This document shows positions 6,151-11,776 of a DNA stretch of 11,776 nucleotides, piece by piece. This stretch comes from Candidatus Desantisbacteria bacterium CG1_02_49_89. GTDB lineage: Bacteria; Desantisbacteria; UBA1551. The position numbers were made by a program, and so were the translations under genes. The stretch's first letter is position 1; each line of letters starts with the position of its first letter. Location: positions 1-11,776 of the forward strand of contig MNUP01000035.1 of assembly GCA_001871075.1 (NCBI GenBank), in the 5' to 3' direction. The notes below the pieces were generated by a model. That model saw only the letters and a program-made list of their open reading frames with translations. It searched no databases and was not told the DNA's origin.

Positions 6151-6159
6151 TTTGATTAT

Positions 6160-6259
6160 GATTACAGTGATTCTAAAAGAGATTACAGTGATTATTTTTA
6201 AATTGCCATACTCAGCTTTTAAATAATCACCGTAATCATTAGTTGAAATCACCGTAATC
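6160..6259. repeat. 100-nt inverted element, GATTACGGTGATTA type (second copy)
   Basis: Exactly 100 nt, like 3572-3671, with the same two outer and two inner units: GATTACAGTGATT at 6160 and 6181 (21-nt period) and ATCACCGTAATC at 6226 and 6248. The arms match the first copy closely, while the core differs but again contains TTTAAA. It begins 7 nt beyond the bL28 stop codon in the gene direction and ends 9 nt before the kinase ATG. Confidence 0.88.
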
Positions 6260-6266
6260 GGTATTA

Positions 6267-6452
6267 TTAAGCCTTGGGCATCTTGCCGGAACGCAGGCAC
6301 TTGGTGCACAGCATAACAGTTTTCACCCTGCCCTTTATCTTGACCTTGGTTTTGTGCAGGTTCGGCTGGAAGGTGCGTTTAAACCCCTGGTGCGAGTGGC
6401 TGATCTGAAATCCCTGCTGGTGTACCTTGCCGCACAGTTCGCATTTTGCCAT
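6267..6452 (-). CDS. rpmB: 50S ribosomal protein bL28, zinc-binding form
   Basis: 61 residues, normal length. Start ATG 6450-6452 has GGAGG 4 nt upstream; an in-frame ATG seven codons earlier would overlap the repeat and lacks support. The sequence has the bL28 pattern: MAKCELCGKVHQQGFQISHS, then 'RTFQPNLHKTKV' and 'TVMLCTKCLRSGKM'. C4, C7, C49 and C52 form the two CxxC pairs of the zinc-binding (C+) paralogue type. The protein sits in the large subunit near the E site. Unlike the common rpmB-rpmG pairing, no bL33 gene is adjacent; the downstream neighbour is the PEGA kinase. Confidence 0.96.
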   Translation of the reverse strand: MAKCELCGKVHQQGFQISHSHQGFKRTFQPNLHKTKVKIKGRVKTVMLCTKCLRSGKMPKA

Positions 6453-6467
6453 AATTCCTCCGGAATT

Positions 6468-6542
6468 CGTCATACGTCATACGTCGTAGGTCGTACGTTT
6501 AAACATTTAAAACGTATGACGTAAGACGTTCGACGCTCGACG
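6468..6542. repeat. Inverted heptamer element, CGTCATA type
   Basis: Left arm 6468-6497 (CGTCATA, CGTCATA, CGTCGTA, GGTCGTA, CG) and right arm 6513-6542 (CGTATGA, CGTAAGA, CGTTCGA, CGCTCGA, CG) are each 30 nt and match as inverted copies at 22 of 30 positions. The 15-nt core is TTTAAACATTTAAAA. The right arm ends exactly at the nagB stop codon and the left arm ends 7-8 nt from the bL28 Shine-Dalgarno, so the element takes up nearly the whole spacer. CG content is high compared with the other elements. Confidence 0.88.
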
Positions 6543-7343
6543 TTATTTAGCCCGTGCCATTTTTTCGAACTTCCTTGTGGCTTTAGCCACAAAATTGTAA
6601 TACTGCTTCCTTTTCAAAAGGGACGCCGCTTCCTCGTCCAGGAACACGTTGACCCTGCGGTGCAGCTGCAGGACGGAAGCGGTAACCTGCGCCGTTACCC
6701 CGCCCTCTATGGTTATGGAGATGACGTTCGCCTTGCTCTTCCCGTTCGCGAGCAGTATTATTTCCTTCGCCTCCATAACGGTGCCCACGCCCATTGTTAT
6801 GGAATAAGTGGGCACTTCGCTCTGGTCTTTGAAGAAACGGGAGTTGTCCTGTATGGTTTCCTCTGTGAGCGTTTTTACCCTTGTGCGGGAGCCCAGCGAT
6901 GAGCCCGGTTCGTTGAACCCTATGTGCCCGTCCCTTCCTATGCCCAGCACCTGCAGGTCGATGCCGCCGAATTTCTTTATGCGGCTCTCGTACCAGTCGC
7001 AGTATTCATCTATGTCGCACGGCTTCGCCATGCCGTTGGGCACGTGGACGTTCTTTATATTGATGTCCAGGTGCTTGAAAAGGTTCTCGCGCATGAAACG
7101 GAAATAGCTCTGTTCGTGGTCCTGCGCGATCCCCAGGTATTCGTCCAGGTTGAACGTAACCACGTGTTTGAAGCTCAGCCCTTCATCCTTGTGCAACCTT
7201 ATGAGTTCTTTGTAAAGCCCCAGCGGCGTGCTGCCGGTCGCAAGGCCCATCACAAGGTTCGGTTTTTTAAGCAGCCTGTCCTTTACCTCAAGCGCGGCTT
7301 CCCTGCTCATTTCTTCGTAATTCTTCAGTATGAATACCTGCAT
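6543..7343 (-). CDS. nagB: Glucosamine-6-phosphate deaminase NagB
   Basis: 266 residues, the same length as the E. coli enzyme. It converts glucosamine-6-phosphate to fructose-6-phosphate and ammonia in the cytosol, linking amino sugars and glycolysis. Motifs: phosphate loop 'LATGSTPLGLYKEL' (34-47), 'TFNLDEYLG' with D67, and 'GIGRDGHIGFNEPGSS' with D138, H140 and E145 as the counterparts of the catalytic Asp/His/Glu set. The C-terminal part carries the family's 'ITIEGGVTAQVTASVLQLH' lid/loop region. ATG 7341-7343 is chosen because GGGGG sits 5 nt upstream; the TTG four codons earlier overlaps that site. With the ACP and GlmU-like genes upstream it suggests an amino-sugar module; those genes are separated by repeat elements, so cotranscription is not certain. 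Confidence 0.96.
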   Translation of the reverse strand: MQVFILKNYEEMSREAALEVKDRLLKKPNLVMGLATGSTPLGLYKELIRLHKDEGLSFKHVVTFNLDEYLGIAQDHEQSYFRFMRENLFKHLDINIKNVHVPNGMAKPCDIDEYCDWYESRIKKFGGIDLQVLGIGRDGHIGFNEPGSSLGSRTRVKTLTEETIQDNSRFFKDQSEVPTYSITMGVGTVMEAKEIILLANGKSKANVISITIEGGVTAQVTASVLQLHRRVNVFLDEEAASLLKRKQYYNFVAKATRKFEKMARAK

Positions 7344-7360
7344 GTCAACCCCCAATCCAA

Positions 7361-7462
7361 TTATGAATTATGAATGATGAATTATGAGTCAAAAACAAGG
7401 ATTTTTTTATTTAAATTTAACTCCATGCAGTTGATTCATAACTCATAATTCATAACTCATAA
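7361..7462. repeat. Inverted heptamer element, TTATGAA type
   Basis: Left arm 7361-7390 and right arm 7433-7462 are each 30 nt, four heptamers plus two bases, and match as inverted copies at 26 of 30 positions. In RNA of the gene sense two of the four differences become G-U pairs. The 42-nt core contains ATTTAAATTTAA. The element ends 3 nt short of the ACP stop codon. Confidence 0.9.
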
Positions 7463-7465
7463 CTA

Positions 7466-7705
7466 TTATTTAAGAAGATTTTGAATAAAGTCGATTGCCT
7501 TGCCGACGGTCTTGACGTCAAGCGCGGCTTCCTCGTCCATGGTTATGTCGAACTCCTGCTCGAACGCCGCCACGAGCTCAAGGCTCTGTATGGATTCCGC
7601 CCCGAGGTCCTTTACGAAGTCAGACTCGTTTTTGATCTTTTCGGGCTGGACTTTCAGCTGTTTTGACACCACCTTCTTCACCCTTTCCTCAACGCTTCCT
7701 TCCAT
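7466..7705 (-). CDS. Acyl carrier protein
   Basis: 79 residues; ATG 7703-7705 with GGAGG 5 nt upstream. It has the four-helix carrier-protein pattern: MEGSVEERVKKVVSKQLKV, 'NESDFVKDLGAESIQSLELV' and 'EEAALDVKTVGKAIDFIQ'. The phosphopantetheine site is S38 in E37-S38-I39, where the usual motif is DSL. The acidic helix II (ELVAAFEQEFDITMDEEA) that docks fatty-acid enzymes is kept. It probably carries acyl chains as the 4'-phosphopantetheine thioester. No fab genes adjoin it; it lies between nagB and a GlmU-like gene, so it may be the housekeeping ACP placed apart or a specialised carrier for acylated amino sugars. The second option is inference only. Confidence 0.93.
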   Translation of the reverse strand: MEGSVEERVKKVVSKQLKVQPEKIKNESDFVKDLGAESIQSLELVAAFEQEFDITMDEEAALDVKTVGKAIDFIQNLLK

Positions 7706-7720
7706 TTTTCCTCCACTTGG

Positions 7721-7856
7721 GATTACGGTGATTATAACTGAGATTACGGTGATTATCTAAATTTAAATAATCGCTGTCCCTAAAGGACCCCTGCGTCTTG
7801 TCCCGATTCTTATATCGGGACTGCAGGGGTAATCATCTTTCTAAATCACTGTAATC
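7721..7856. repeat. GATTACGGTGATTA-type inverted element carrying a nested hairpin insertion
   Basis: Left arm: GATTACGGTGATTA at 7721 and 7742 (21-nt period). Right arm: ATCACTGTAATC at 7845-7856 and a second unit interrupted after TAATCGCT (7767-7774) that resumes as GTAATC at 7829. Without the interruption the element is 82 nt with core TTTAAATTTA. It fills the spacer from 15 nt upstream of the ACP start to 3 nt from the stop codon of the GlmU-like gene. Confidence 0.85.
7775..7828. repeat. 54-nt GC-rich double-hairpin insertion
   Basis: Contains two stems: inner GTCCCGAT 7800-7807 with ATCGGGAC 7814-7821 (6-nt loop), and outer ACCCCTGC 7787-7794 with GCAGGGGT 7823-7830, plus a small GTCC/GGAC pair at 7775-7788. 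Removing it restores a contiguous CGCTGTAATC unit in the host repeat. GT is present at both junctions, so it could be a 2-bp duplication or microhomology. The stem could act as a bidirectional terminator, but no T-tract follows on either strand. Confidence 0.7.
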
Positions 7857-7859
7857 AGT

Positions 7860-9116
7860 TTATTGCATTCTCGACTTGCGGACTGCTTCTTCGCGGTCAT
7901 CTTTGGTAATTTCATGCACGTGCTTCAGGAGCGCGATATCCTCTTCCGCCAGGCTGACGCCCCTTCTTGACATCGCGGCCCTGGCGGTTTCTGTCTGCAT
8001 CCTGAACCCGTAGCCTTTTGAAAACGCGTTATTCAAAAACCAGCAGTAGGAAGGGATGTATTTCGGCGCCACTCCCCCGCTTCCCACAACATTGCACATA
8101 ATGCCTATCACCGTGCCGGTGTTCAGGAGCGTGCCGATGCTTGTTTTGGTGTGGTCCCCGATAAACGAGCCCACCTTGGTGCTTCCGGAATCCACGGCCG
8201 TGTTTTTCACGTGCACGGAAACAGAGCTGTAGTCATTTTTCAGGTCGCTGTTCGTGGTTAGCGCGCCAAGGTTCACCCATTCGCACACGTAGGCGTGGCC
8301 CAGGAACCCGTCGTGGTACTTGTTGGAATAGGCGTGGATGATGGTTTCCTCCACTTCGCCGCCGACCCTGCACACAGGCCCGATGGATGTCCCTTCCCTT
8401 ATCCTGGACGCTCCCATTATCTGCGAGTTCCTGCCCAGGTACATAGGCCCTTCTATCCGGGAAAAAGGAAAGATCTCAGAGCTTTCATCAAGGATGATCG
8501 GTCCCCTGGTCGTGTCCAGGACCACAAAAGGATGCACCTTCGCGCCGGGAGCGACCCGTATCCTGTTCTCGTCGCCGTACACACAGGCAAGTTTGTGTAT
8601 CTCGCCTTTGACAGACCCTCCACCGGATGCCATGAAGTCATCCTCTATCGCTTTCGGGTTGTAATTTACAAGGTCCCACGGAAAGGATATGACAGGGATA
8701 TCCGTTTCTTTTGCCGGGACCGCATGTTTAATTGACTCGAGAAAGATCCAGATATTACCGGCGGCTTTTGACGCTTTTTCTTTTTTAAGCCTTGCGAAAA
8801 CCACGGAATCGCTTTTTATCCCTATTTCTTCTTCCCCGGTAAGCGGCGGCGCCTTCCCTTCCAGGACAAGCATCCTGCCGTTAATGAAAAGGATGTCGTC
8901 GTTAATCGCACCTTCGTTGTTCGCTCCGGCAAACCTTTTGCCGAAAACCGGGACCAGTTCTTCCCGCATCCTGTAAATGATCTCGCATTTCCCGTAAAAC
9001 CTCGCTATTTTCTCCCAGAGCTTTGTCGCCCCGCATCTCAGCTCGAAAACCGGGCGCAGGAACGTAAGCGGGTAAAGCTGGTCGATCTTGTCGTCCTCGA
9101 ATACGCAGACTTTCAT
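7860..9116 (-). CDS. Alternative GlmU-like sugar nucleotidyltransferase/acetyltransferase
   Basis: 418 residues from ATG 9114-9116, with GGGGGG just upstream; the ATG four codons earlier overlaps that site. The N-terminus MKVCVFEDDKIDQLYPLTFL followed by 'RPVFELRCGATKLWEKI' is the signature of the alternative bacterial GlmU family, whose N-terminal half is a diverged nucleotidyltransferase fold. The C-terminal half (about 185-370) is a left-handed beta-helix of hexapeptide repeats with the family block 'SNKYHDGFLGHAYV', 'EWVNLGALTTNSDLKNDY' and 'GDHTKTSIGTLLNTGTVIG'. Such proteins are predicted to make UDP-GlcNAc from glucosamine-1-phosphate, or a related nucleotide sugar, in the cytosol. Proximity to nagB and murG, which respectively drain and consume this route, fits. 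The product sugar is not proven by the sequence. Confidence 0.9.
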   Translation of the reverse strand: MKVCVFEDDKIDQLYPLTFLRPVFELRCGATKLWEKIARFYGKCEIIYRMREELVPVFGKRFAGANNEGAINDDILFINGRMLVLEGKAPPLTGEEEIGIKSDSVVFARLKKEKASKAAGNIWIFLESIKHAVPAKETDIPVISFPWDLVNYNPKAIEDDFMASGGGSVKGEIHKLACVYGDENRIRVAPGAKVHPFVVLDTTRGPIILDESSEIFPFSRIEGPMYLGRNSQIMGASRIREGTSIGPVCRVGGEVEETIIHAYSNKYHDGFLGHAYVCEWVNLGALTTNSDLKNDYSSVSVHVKNTAVDSGSTKVGSFIGDHTKTSIGTLLNTGTVIGIMCNVVGSGGVAPKYIPSYCWFLNNAFSKGYGFRMQTETARAAMSRRGVSLAEEDIALLKHVHEITKDDREEAVRKSRMQ

Positions 9117-9132
9117 TAAACCCCCCATTTCG

Positions 9133-9223
9133 CATATGGCTAATGGCGTATGGCAACTGCTTAAGGGTCTGGATTCATATCATAGGTTGTAAGCCATGAG
9201 CCATGAGCTATTGAGCGCATTTG
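9133..9223. repeat. Inverted heptamer element, ATGGCTA/GCCATGA type, with GCATTTGTT end
   Basis: Left arm 9133-9155 has ATATGGC, TAATGGC, GTATGGC. Right arm about 9187-9218 has GCCATGA, GCCATGA, GCTATTGA. The core includes CTTAAG. The right end GCGCATTTGTT lies a few bases from the PorV-like stop codon (9229-9231), just as GGCATTTGTT does next to the kinase stop at 4687. ATGAGCCATGAGCTAT is shared exactly with the element at 4603-4686. Confidence 0.8.
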
Positions 9224-9228
9224 TTCTT

Positions 9229-10158
9229 TTACAGGTTCATCCTTGCCGATATCCTGTGGGTATTGCCTACCGCGCCGAACGGTATCCAGGCGTAATCGAT
9301 CGCGAACGACTCTCCCTGGATCCCCCCTCCGAGCGTAAGCCCGCCCGGGCATCCCGCTGAATAGTTCGTTCCGTTATAACCCGCGCGCAGGATGCATGAA
9401 AGAGAACCCGCAACGTTTACCGCGTATTCGGCGCCGGCCTGCAGCGATACGTCGGCATCATACGGCATTACTGCGTCCAGGGAAACAAGCAGCGACCGGA
9501 ACCTGTACGAGGCACCCAGGCGCACCGCTGAAGGAAGCGTGTCCTGCTGGGATATGAATTTCATGGATGCCCCCAGGTTCTGCACAGACAGGCCGGCCCT
9601 GAGGCTGTCCTGAAGCACGGAATAGGTAATGCCGGCGTCAACCGCAAGCGAGCTCGCCGAAGACCCGTCTATGTCGGAATAGATAACCTTTGCCGCGAAA
9701 CCCGCGTCCAGTCCCGGGATGATATTTTTCGCGACCGCGGCGCCTGCTGCTATGTCAAAGGGGGAGAAACTGCCCGCAAGTTCTATTCCGTTCTTGTCGA
9801 GCTTCTGTATCGCGCCGGCGTTCAGGTAACCGAAAGTAAATCCAAGGGTGGCGAATTCCTGCAATGGCACGGCGCATGCCACGTAATCGACCGTAGCGTC
9901 CTCAAGCCAGAACGAATGCATGAACGAAACCGATGCGTTCATCCCTGAAATGGATGCCGGGTTCCAGCACACGCTGAAAGCGTCACCTTTCACCGAAGAG
10001 AACGCGTCGCCCATAGCCGCCTGCCTCGCGCCCGGCCTGAACTTCAGGAACTGAGCCCCGGTTGTCCCAGCGTTCTGGTTTATCGCGTATGACACGCTTG
10101 CCCCGCCTGCCACCATCCCCATTATTATTACCGCTATTACTGCAGATGATTTTTTCAT
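9229..10158 (-). CDS. PorV/PorQ-family outer-membrane protein
   Basis: 309 residues; ATG 10156-10158 with AAGGAG 5 nt upstream. A signal peptide (about 1-25, ending SVSYA) is followed by the family hallmark 'GTTGAQFLKFRPGARQAAMG' and 'DAFSVCWNPASISGM'. The rest consists of alternating beta-strand segments typical of a FadL-like barrel ('LGFTFGYLNAGAIQKL', 'SLLVSLDAVMPYDADV', 'LTLGGGIQGESFAIDYAW') and ends in a short aromatic/hydrophobic strand, ISARMNL. PorV shuttles cargo in the type IX secretion system of Bacteroidetes, and related proteins occur widely in candidate phyla. It follows the secreted repeat protein gene by 29 bp with no repeat element, so the two are probably cotranscribed and may act as transporter and cargo. 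Other type IX components are not in the window. Confidence 0.88.
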   Translation of the reverse strand: MKKSSAVIAVIIMGMVAGGASVSYAINQNAGTTGAQFLKFRPGARQAAMGDAFSSVKGDAFSVCWNPASISGMNASVSFMHSFWLEDATVDYVACAVPLQEFATLGFTFGYLNAGAIQKLDKNGIELAGSFSPFDIAAGAAVAKNIIPGLDAGFAAKVIYSDIDGSSASSLAVDAGITYSVLQDSLRAGLSVQNLGASMKFISQQDTLPSAVRLGASYRFRSLLVSLDAVMPYDADVSLQAGAEYAVNVAGSLSCILRAGYNGTNYSAGCPGGLTLGGGIQGESFAIDYAWIPFGAVGNTHRISARMNL

Positions 10159-10187
10159 TTTATCTCCTTAATTTATAGTGTTTGAGA

Positions 10188-11776
10188 CTACCGGACCATA
10201 CTTATCTTACCGCTTTTTCTTTCCCCGTTCGCGTTGGTAATAATGTATATGTAGGTGCCGCTGGCAAGATCAGCGCCATTCTGGTTAACGCCCTTCCAGA
10301 GGAAGAACCCGTCCCCGTCAGTTTCCTCGCCTTCATATACGGGTTCGCCCATCATAGTATAGATACGTATCGTGGCTTTTGACGTAAGGCCGGCGAAAGT
10401 TATATCAGTGCTGTCAAGGGAGGTCCCGCTTCCCGGGCGCCAGGGATTAGGGTACACCTTCGCGTCCTTAAGGGTTGAAGAAACAGATTCCTTCATAAGT
10501 ATGGAATAAACGGAAAAATGCCTTGACTGCGTTGTGAGCTCTTTGCCGTTCTTGTCAAGCGTGAAGGAAACCTTGTCCCAGGTTTTCGCAACTTCGTTAA
10601 AAAGATACAGGCCCAGGTTTTCAACGGGGATGCTTGTCCCGTCGACAATTCCGTCATTATCGCTGTCCTGGAACGGTATCCTTAACGTAACAGGCAGCAC
10701 AAAGTTCTGAGTGAAACCTTCGCCGCTTGATGATCTGAACGCAGAGAACTCGCGCTTTATGCCTGTAAGCCTGTGCGCGCCCGCCTTGCTGTCAGCCTCA
10801 AGCAGGGAGTCCGCGTTGACAGCTATGGGCTGCGCCTGGGGGTCTGTCGAGATCGCCACAACAAGGTCAGAGCCAAGCGCTCCCGGATTTGCGTCCGCTA
10901 TTGTTTTGCTGTCCTCCCCTGTTACGAAACCGCCTGCCGCGCTTGCTATGAGTTTTGCCGCGGGGAGCGCGTTTACCTTCTGGCAGTATAAGTTCCAGTC
11001 TGCCGCGTTCCTATTATCGCACCATACCGTAAAAAAGCCTCCGCCGCAATCGGTTAACGCGACCGGCGCGGACTTATCGTTCGCTATAACGCAGAGTGTT
11101 TCGCCTTTCGCGGTCCATACCGAATTTAAAGAACTGTTAATGTGCTGGGCGTACAGGTTGTAGTTACCTTTGCGGTTGTCCCTCCAGGCAGCGAACGCCC
11201 CGCCAAGGCCATCATTGGCAACCGATACACCCTGGCTCATCAAATGATCGTATAGCGTTATCCCTGAGCCGGATGCCAGCAGGCTGCCTGACGCGTTAAC
11301 TCCCTGCAGCATGGCGTTGGTTCCGTCCGTCCATATTATCCAGCTCCCGCCTTTGCCGTCCGCGCATATGGACCAGTTGTCGTTGGTTAAGGCGCCTGAA
11401 ATAAGTATCCCGTTGTTCGTCCACTTCATTATTCCGTTGCCGTCAAATCTCTGGGTGTAAACACAGCTAGCGCCTCCTGAGCGGCGGTCGCGCCAGGCTG
11501 TGATCGCTCCTCCTGAACCGTCAGAGATAACCGAGAGCGCCCTGCGCCAGTTCACCTCAACGCATACCGTAATGCCGTTTGTGGCCCATTTGGTATCGCC
11601 GTTCGCGTTAAAACTTTGCGCGTAAACATCGCAGTCGTGCACGCGCGAGTCCATCCATGCCGCGATCACCCCGCCCGCTCCGTCAGGCGCAATACCCATG
11701 TCGTTCTGGTAACCCGTGAACGTGCAGACAGTTTCCCCATTCTTTGTCCATAGCATTGTGCCGCTGGGGTCAACTC
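10188..11776 (-). CDS. Secreted repeat protein with FlgD-like C-terminal domain (5' end outside window)
   Basis: The frame is open through the window edge (codons for VDPSGT precede the ATG at 11754-11756), so the start lies upstream; 528 residues are visible. The first part has about five imperfect repeats of roughly 50-60 residues with the pattern DGxGGAxxAWRDxR...YAQ...G...W..NG, for example 'ISDGSGGAITAWRDRRSGG' and 'NDGLGGAFAAWRDNRKGN'; these probably form beta-propeller-like or sandwich units. A middle region has an Asp-rich possible calcium loop, DSDNDGIVDG, within a domain ending 'SRHFSVYSILM'. The C-terminus, 'DAKVYPNPWRPGSG' to 'GTYIYIITNANGERKSGKIS', is a FlgD-like/type A sorting-domain-like Ig fold. 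The protein is likely exported to the cell surface or released, with the adjacent PorV-like barrel as a candidate partner. The true ligand or enzymatic activity, if any, is unknown. Confidence 0.85.
   Translation of the reverse strand, partial: VDPSGTMLWTKNGETVCTFTGYQNDMGIAPDGAGGVIAAWMDSRVHDCDVYAQSFNANGDTKWATNGITVCVEVNWRRALSVISDGSGGAITAWRDRRSGGASCVYTQRFDGNGIMKWTNNGILISGALTNDNWSICADGKGGSWIIWTDGTNAMLQGVNASGSLLASGSGITLYDHLMSQGVSVANDGLGGAFAAWRDNRKGNYNLYAQHINSSLNSVWTAKGETLCVIANDKSAPVALTDCGGGFFTVWCDNRNAADWNLYCQKVNALPAAKLIASAAGGFVTGEDSKTIADANPGALGSDLVVAISTDPQAQPIAVNADSLLEADSKAGAHRLTGIKREFSAFRSSSGEGFTQNFVLPVTLRIPFQDSDNDGIVDGTSIPVENLGLYLFNEVAKTWDKVSFTLDKNGKELTTQSRHFSVYSILMKESVSSTLKDAKVYPNPWRPGSGTSLDSTDITFAGLTSKATIRIYTMMGEPVYEGEETDGDGFFLWKGVNQNGADLASGTYIYIITNANGERKSGKISMVR

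Noticed and set aside
6151-6309. N-terminal extension of the kinase by 53 residues
   Set aside because: The extension would translate the bL28 C-terminal region and the repeat element (giving ITVI-rich sequence), and the kinase domain begins normally at the internal ATG 6148-6150.
7775-7830. Rho-independent terminator downstream of the GlmU-like gene
   Set aside because: The stems are good, but neither strand has a T-tract after the hairpin and the block sits within a repeat arm as an insertion. A termination role remains possible but is not shown.
10188-11756. Complete gene starting at the ATG 11754-11756
   Set aside because: The frame stays open to the window end and the residues upstream (VDPSGT) continue the repeat pattern; no Shine-Dalgarno precedes this ATG, so the real start lies outside.

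Overview
The window looks like a piece of chromosome from an uncultured diderm (outer-membrane) bacterium. The support for this is a PorV/PorQ-type outer-membrane protein, a SPOR-domain envelope protein, a secreted protein with a FlgD-like C-terminal domain, MurG, and the non-canonical GlmU-like nucleotidyltransferase found mainly in Bacteroidetes and various candidate phyla. AGG and ATA codons are common. A lineage near Elusimicrobiota, Omnitrophota or the FCB group would fit, but no marker here settles it. All 12 genes I support lie on the minus strand, so they read from high to low coordinates.

Layout in transcription order. 11776-9229: a large secreted repeat protein (N-terminus outside the window) and, 29 bp behind it, a PorV/PorQ-like barrel; this is the only tightly spaced pair. 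9116-6543: a GlmU-like sugar nucleotidyltransferase, an acyl carrier protein and NagB, an amino-sugar group. 6452-4345: ribosomal protein bL28 (zinc form), a membrane-anchored Ser/Thr protein kinase with a PEGA domain, and an FmdB-type zinc-ribbon protein. 4236-3399: a small TPR/membrane protein and a 53-residue Flp-like prepilin gene too short for usual ORF cut-offs. 3245-822: MurG and a TPR-SPOR envelope protein. 713-1: the N-terminal part of a TIM-barrel sugar-phosphate isomerase/epimerase.

The unusual part is between the genes. Of the 12 spacers, 11 are about 90-280 bp long and each is largely filled by arrays of short degenerate units (7, 8, 10 or 21 bp periods), in most cases arranged as two inverted arms of about 30-36 nt around an AT-rich core that often contains TTTAAA. 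The unit sequence differs from spacer to spacer (GATTACGGTGATTA, CACGAATTT, AGCTCAT, TTATGAA, CGTCATA, CTTGTTA and others) but the architecture recurs. The arrays usually begin within a few bases of the upstream stop codon and run close to the next Shine-Dalgarno or start codon. Only the 29-bp spacer lacks one. Three arrays carry nested GC-rich hairpins that look like insertions, and in one the empty site can be reconstructed. One array unit lies in frame inside murG, and another array supplies murG's stop codon. This resembles, in general terms, cyanobacterial STRR heptamers, REP/BIME elements and Rickettsia palindromic elements, but a locus-specific sequence with a shared architecture is not a family I can name. 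There are no tRNA, rRNA, CRISPR or transposase genes in the window, and no gene-free stretch exceeds 300 bp.
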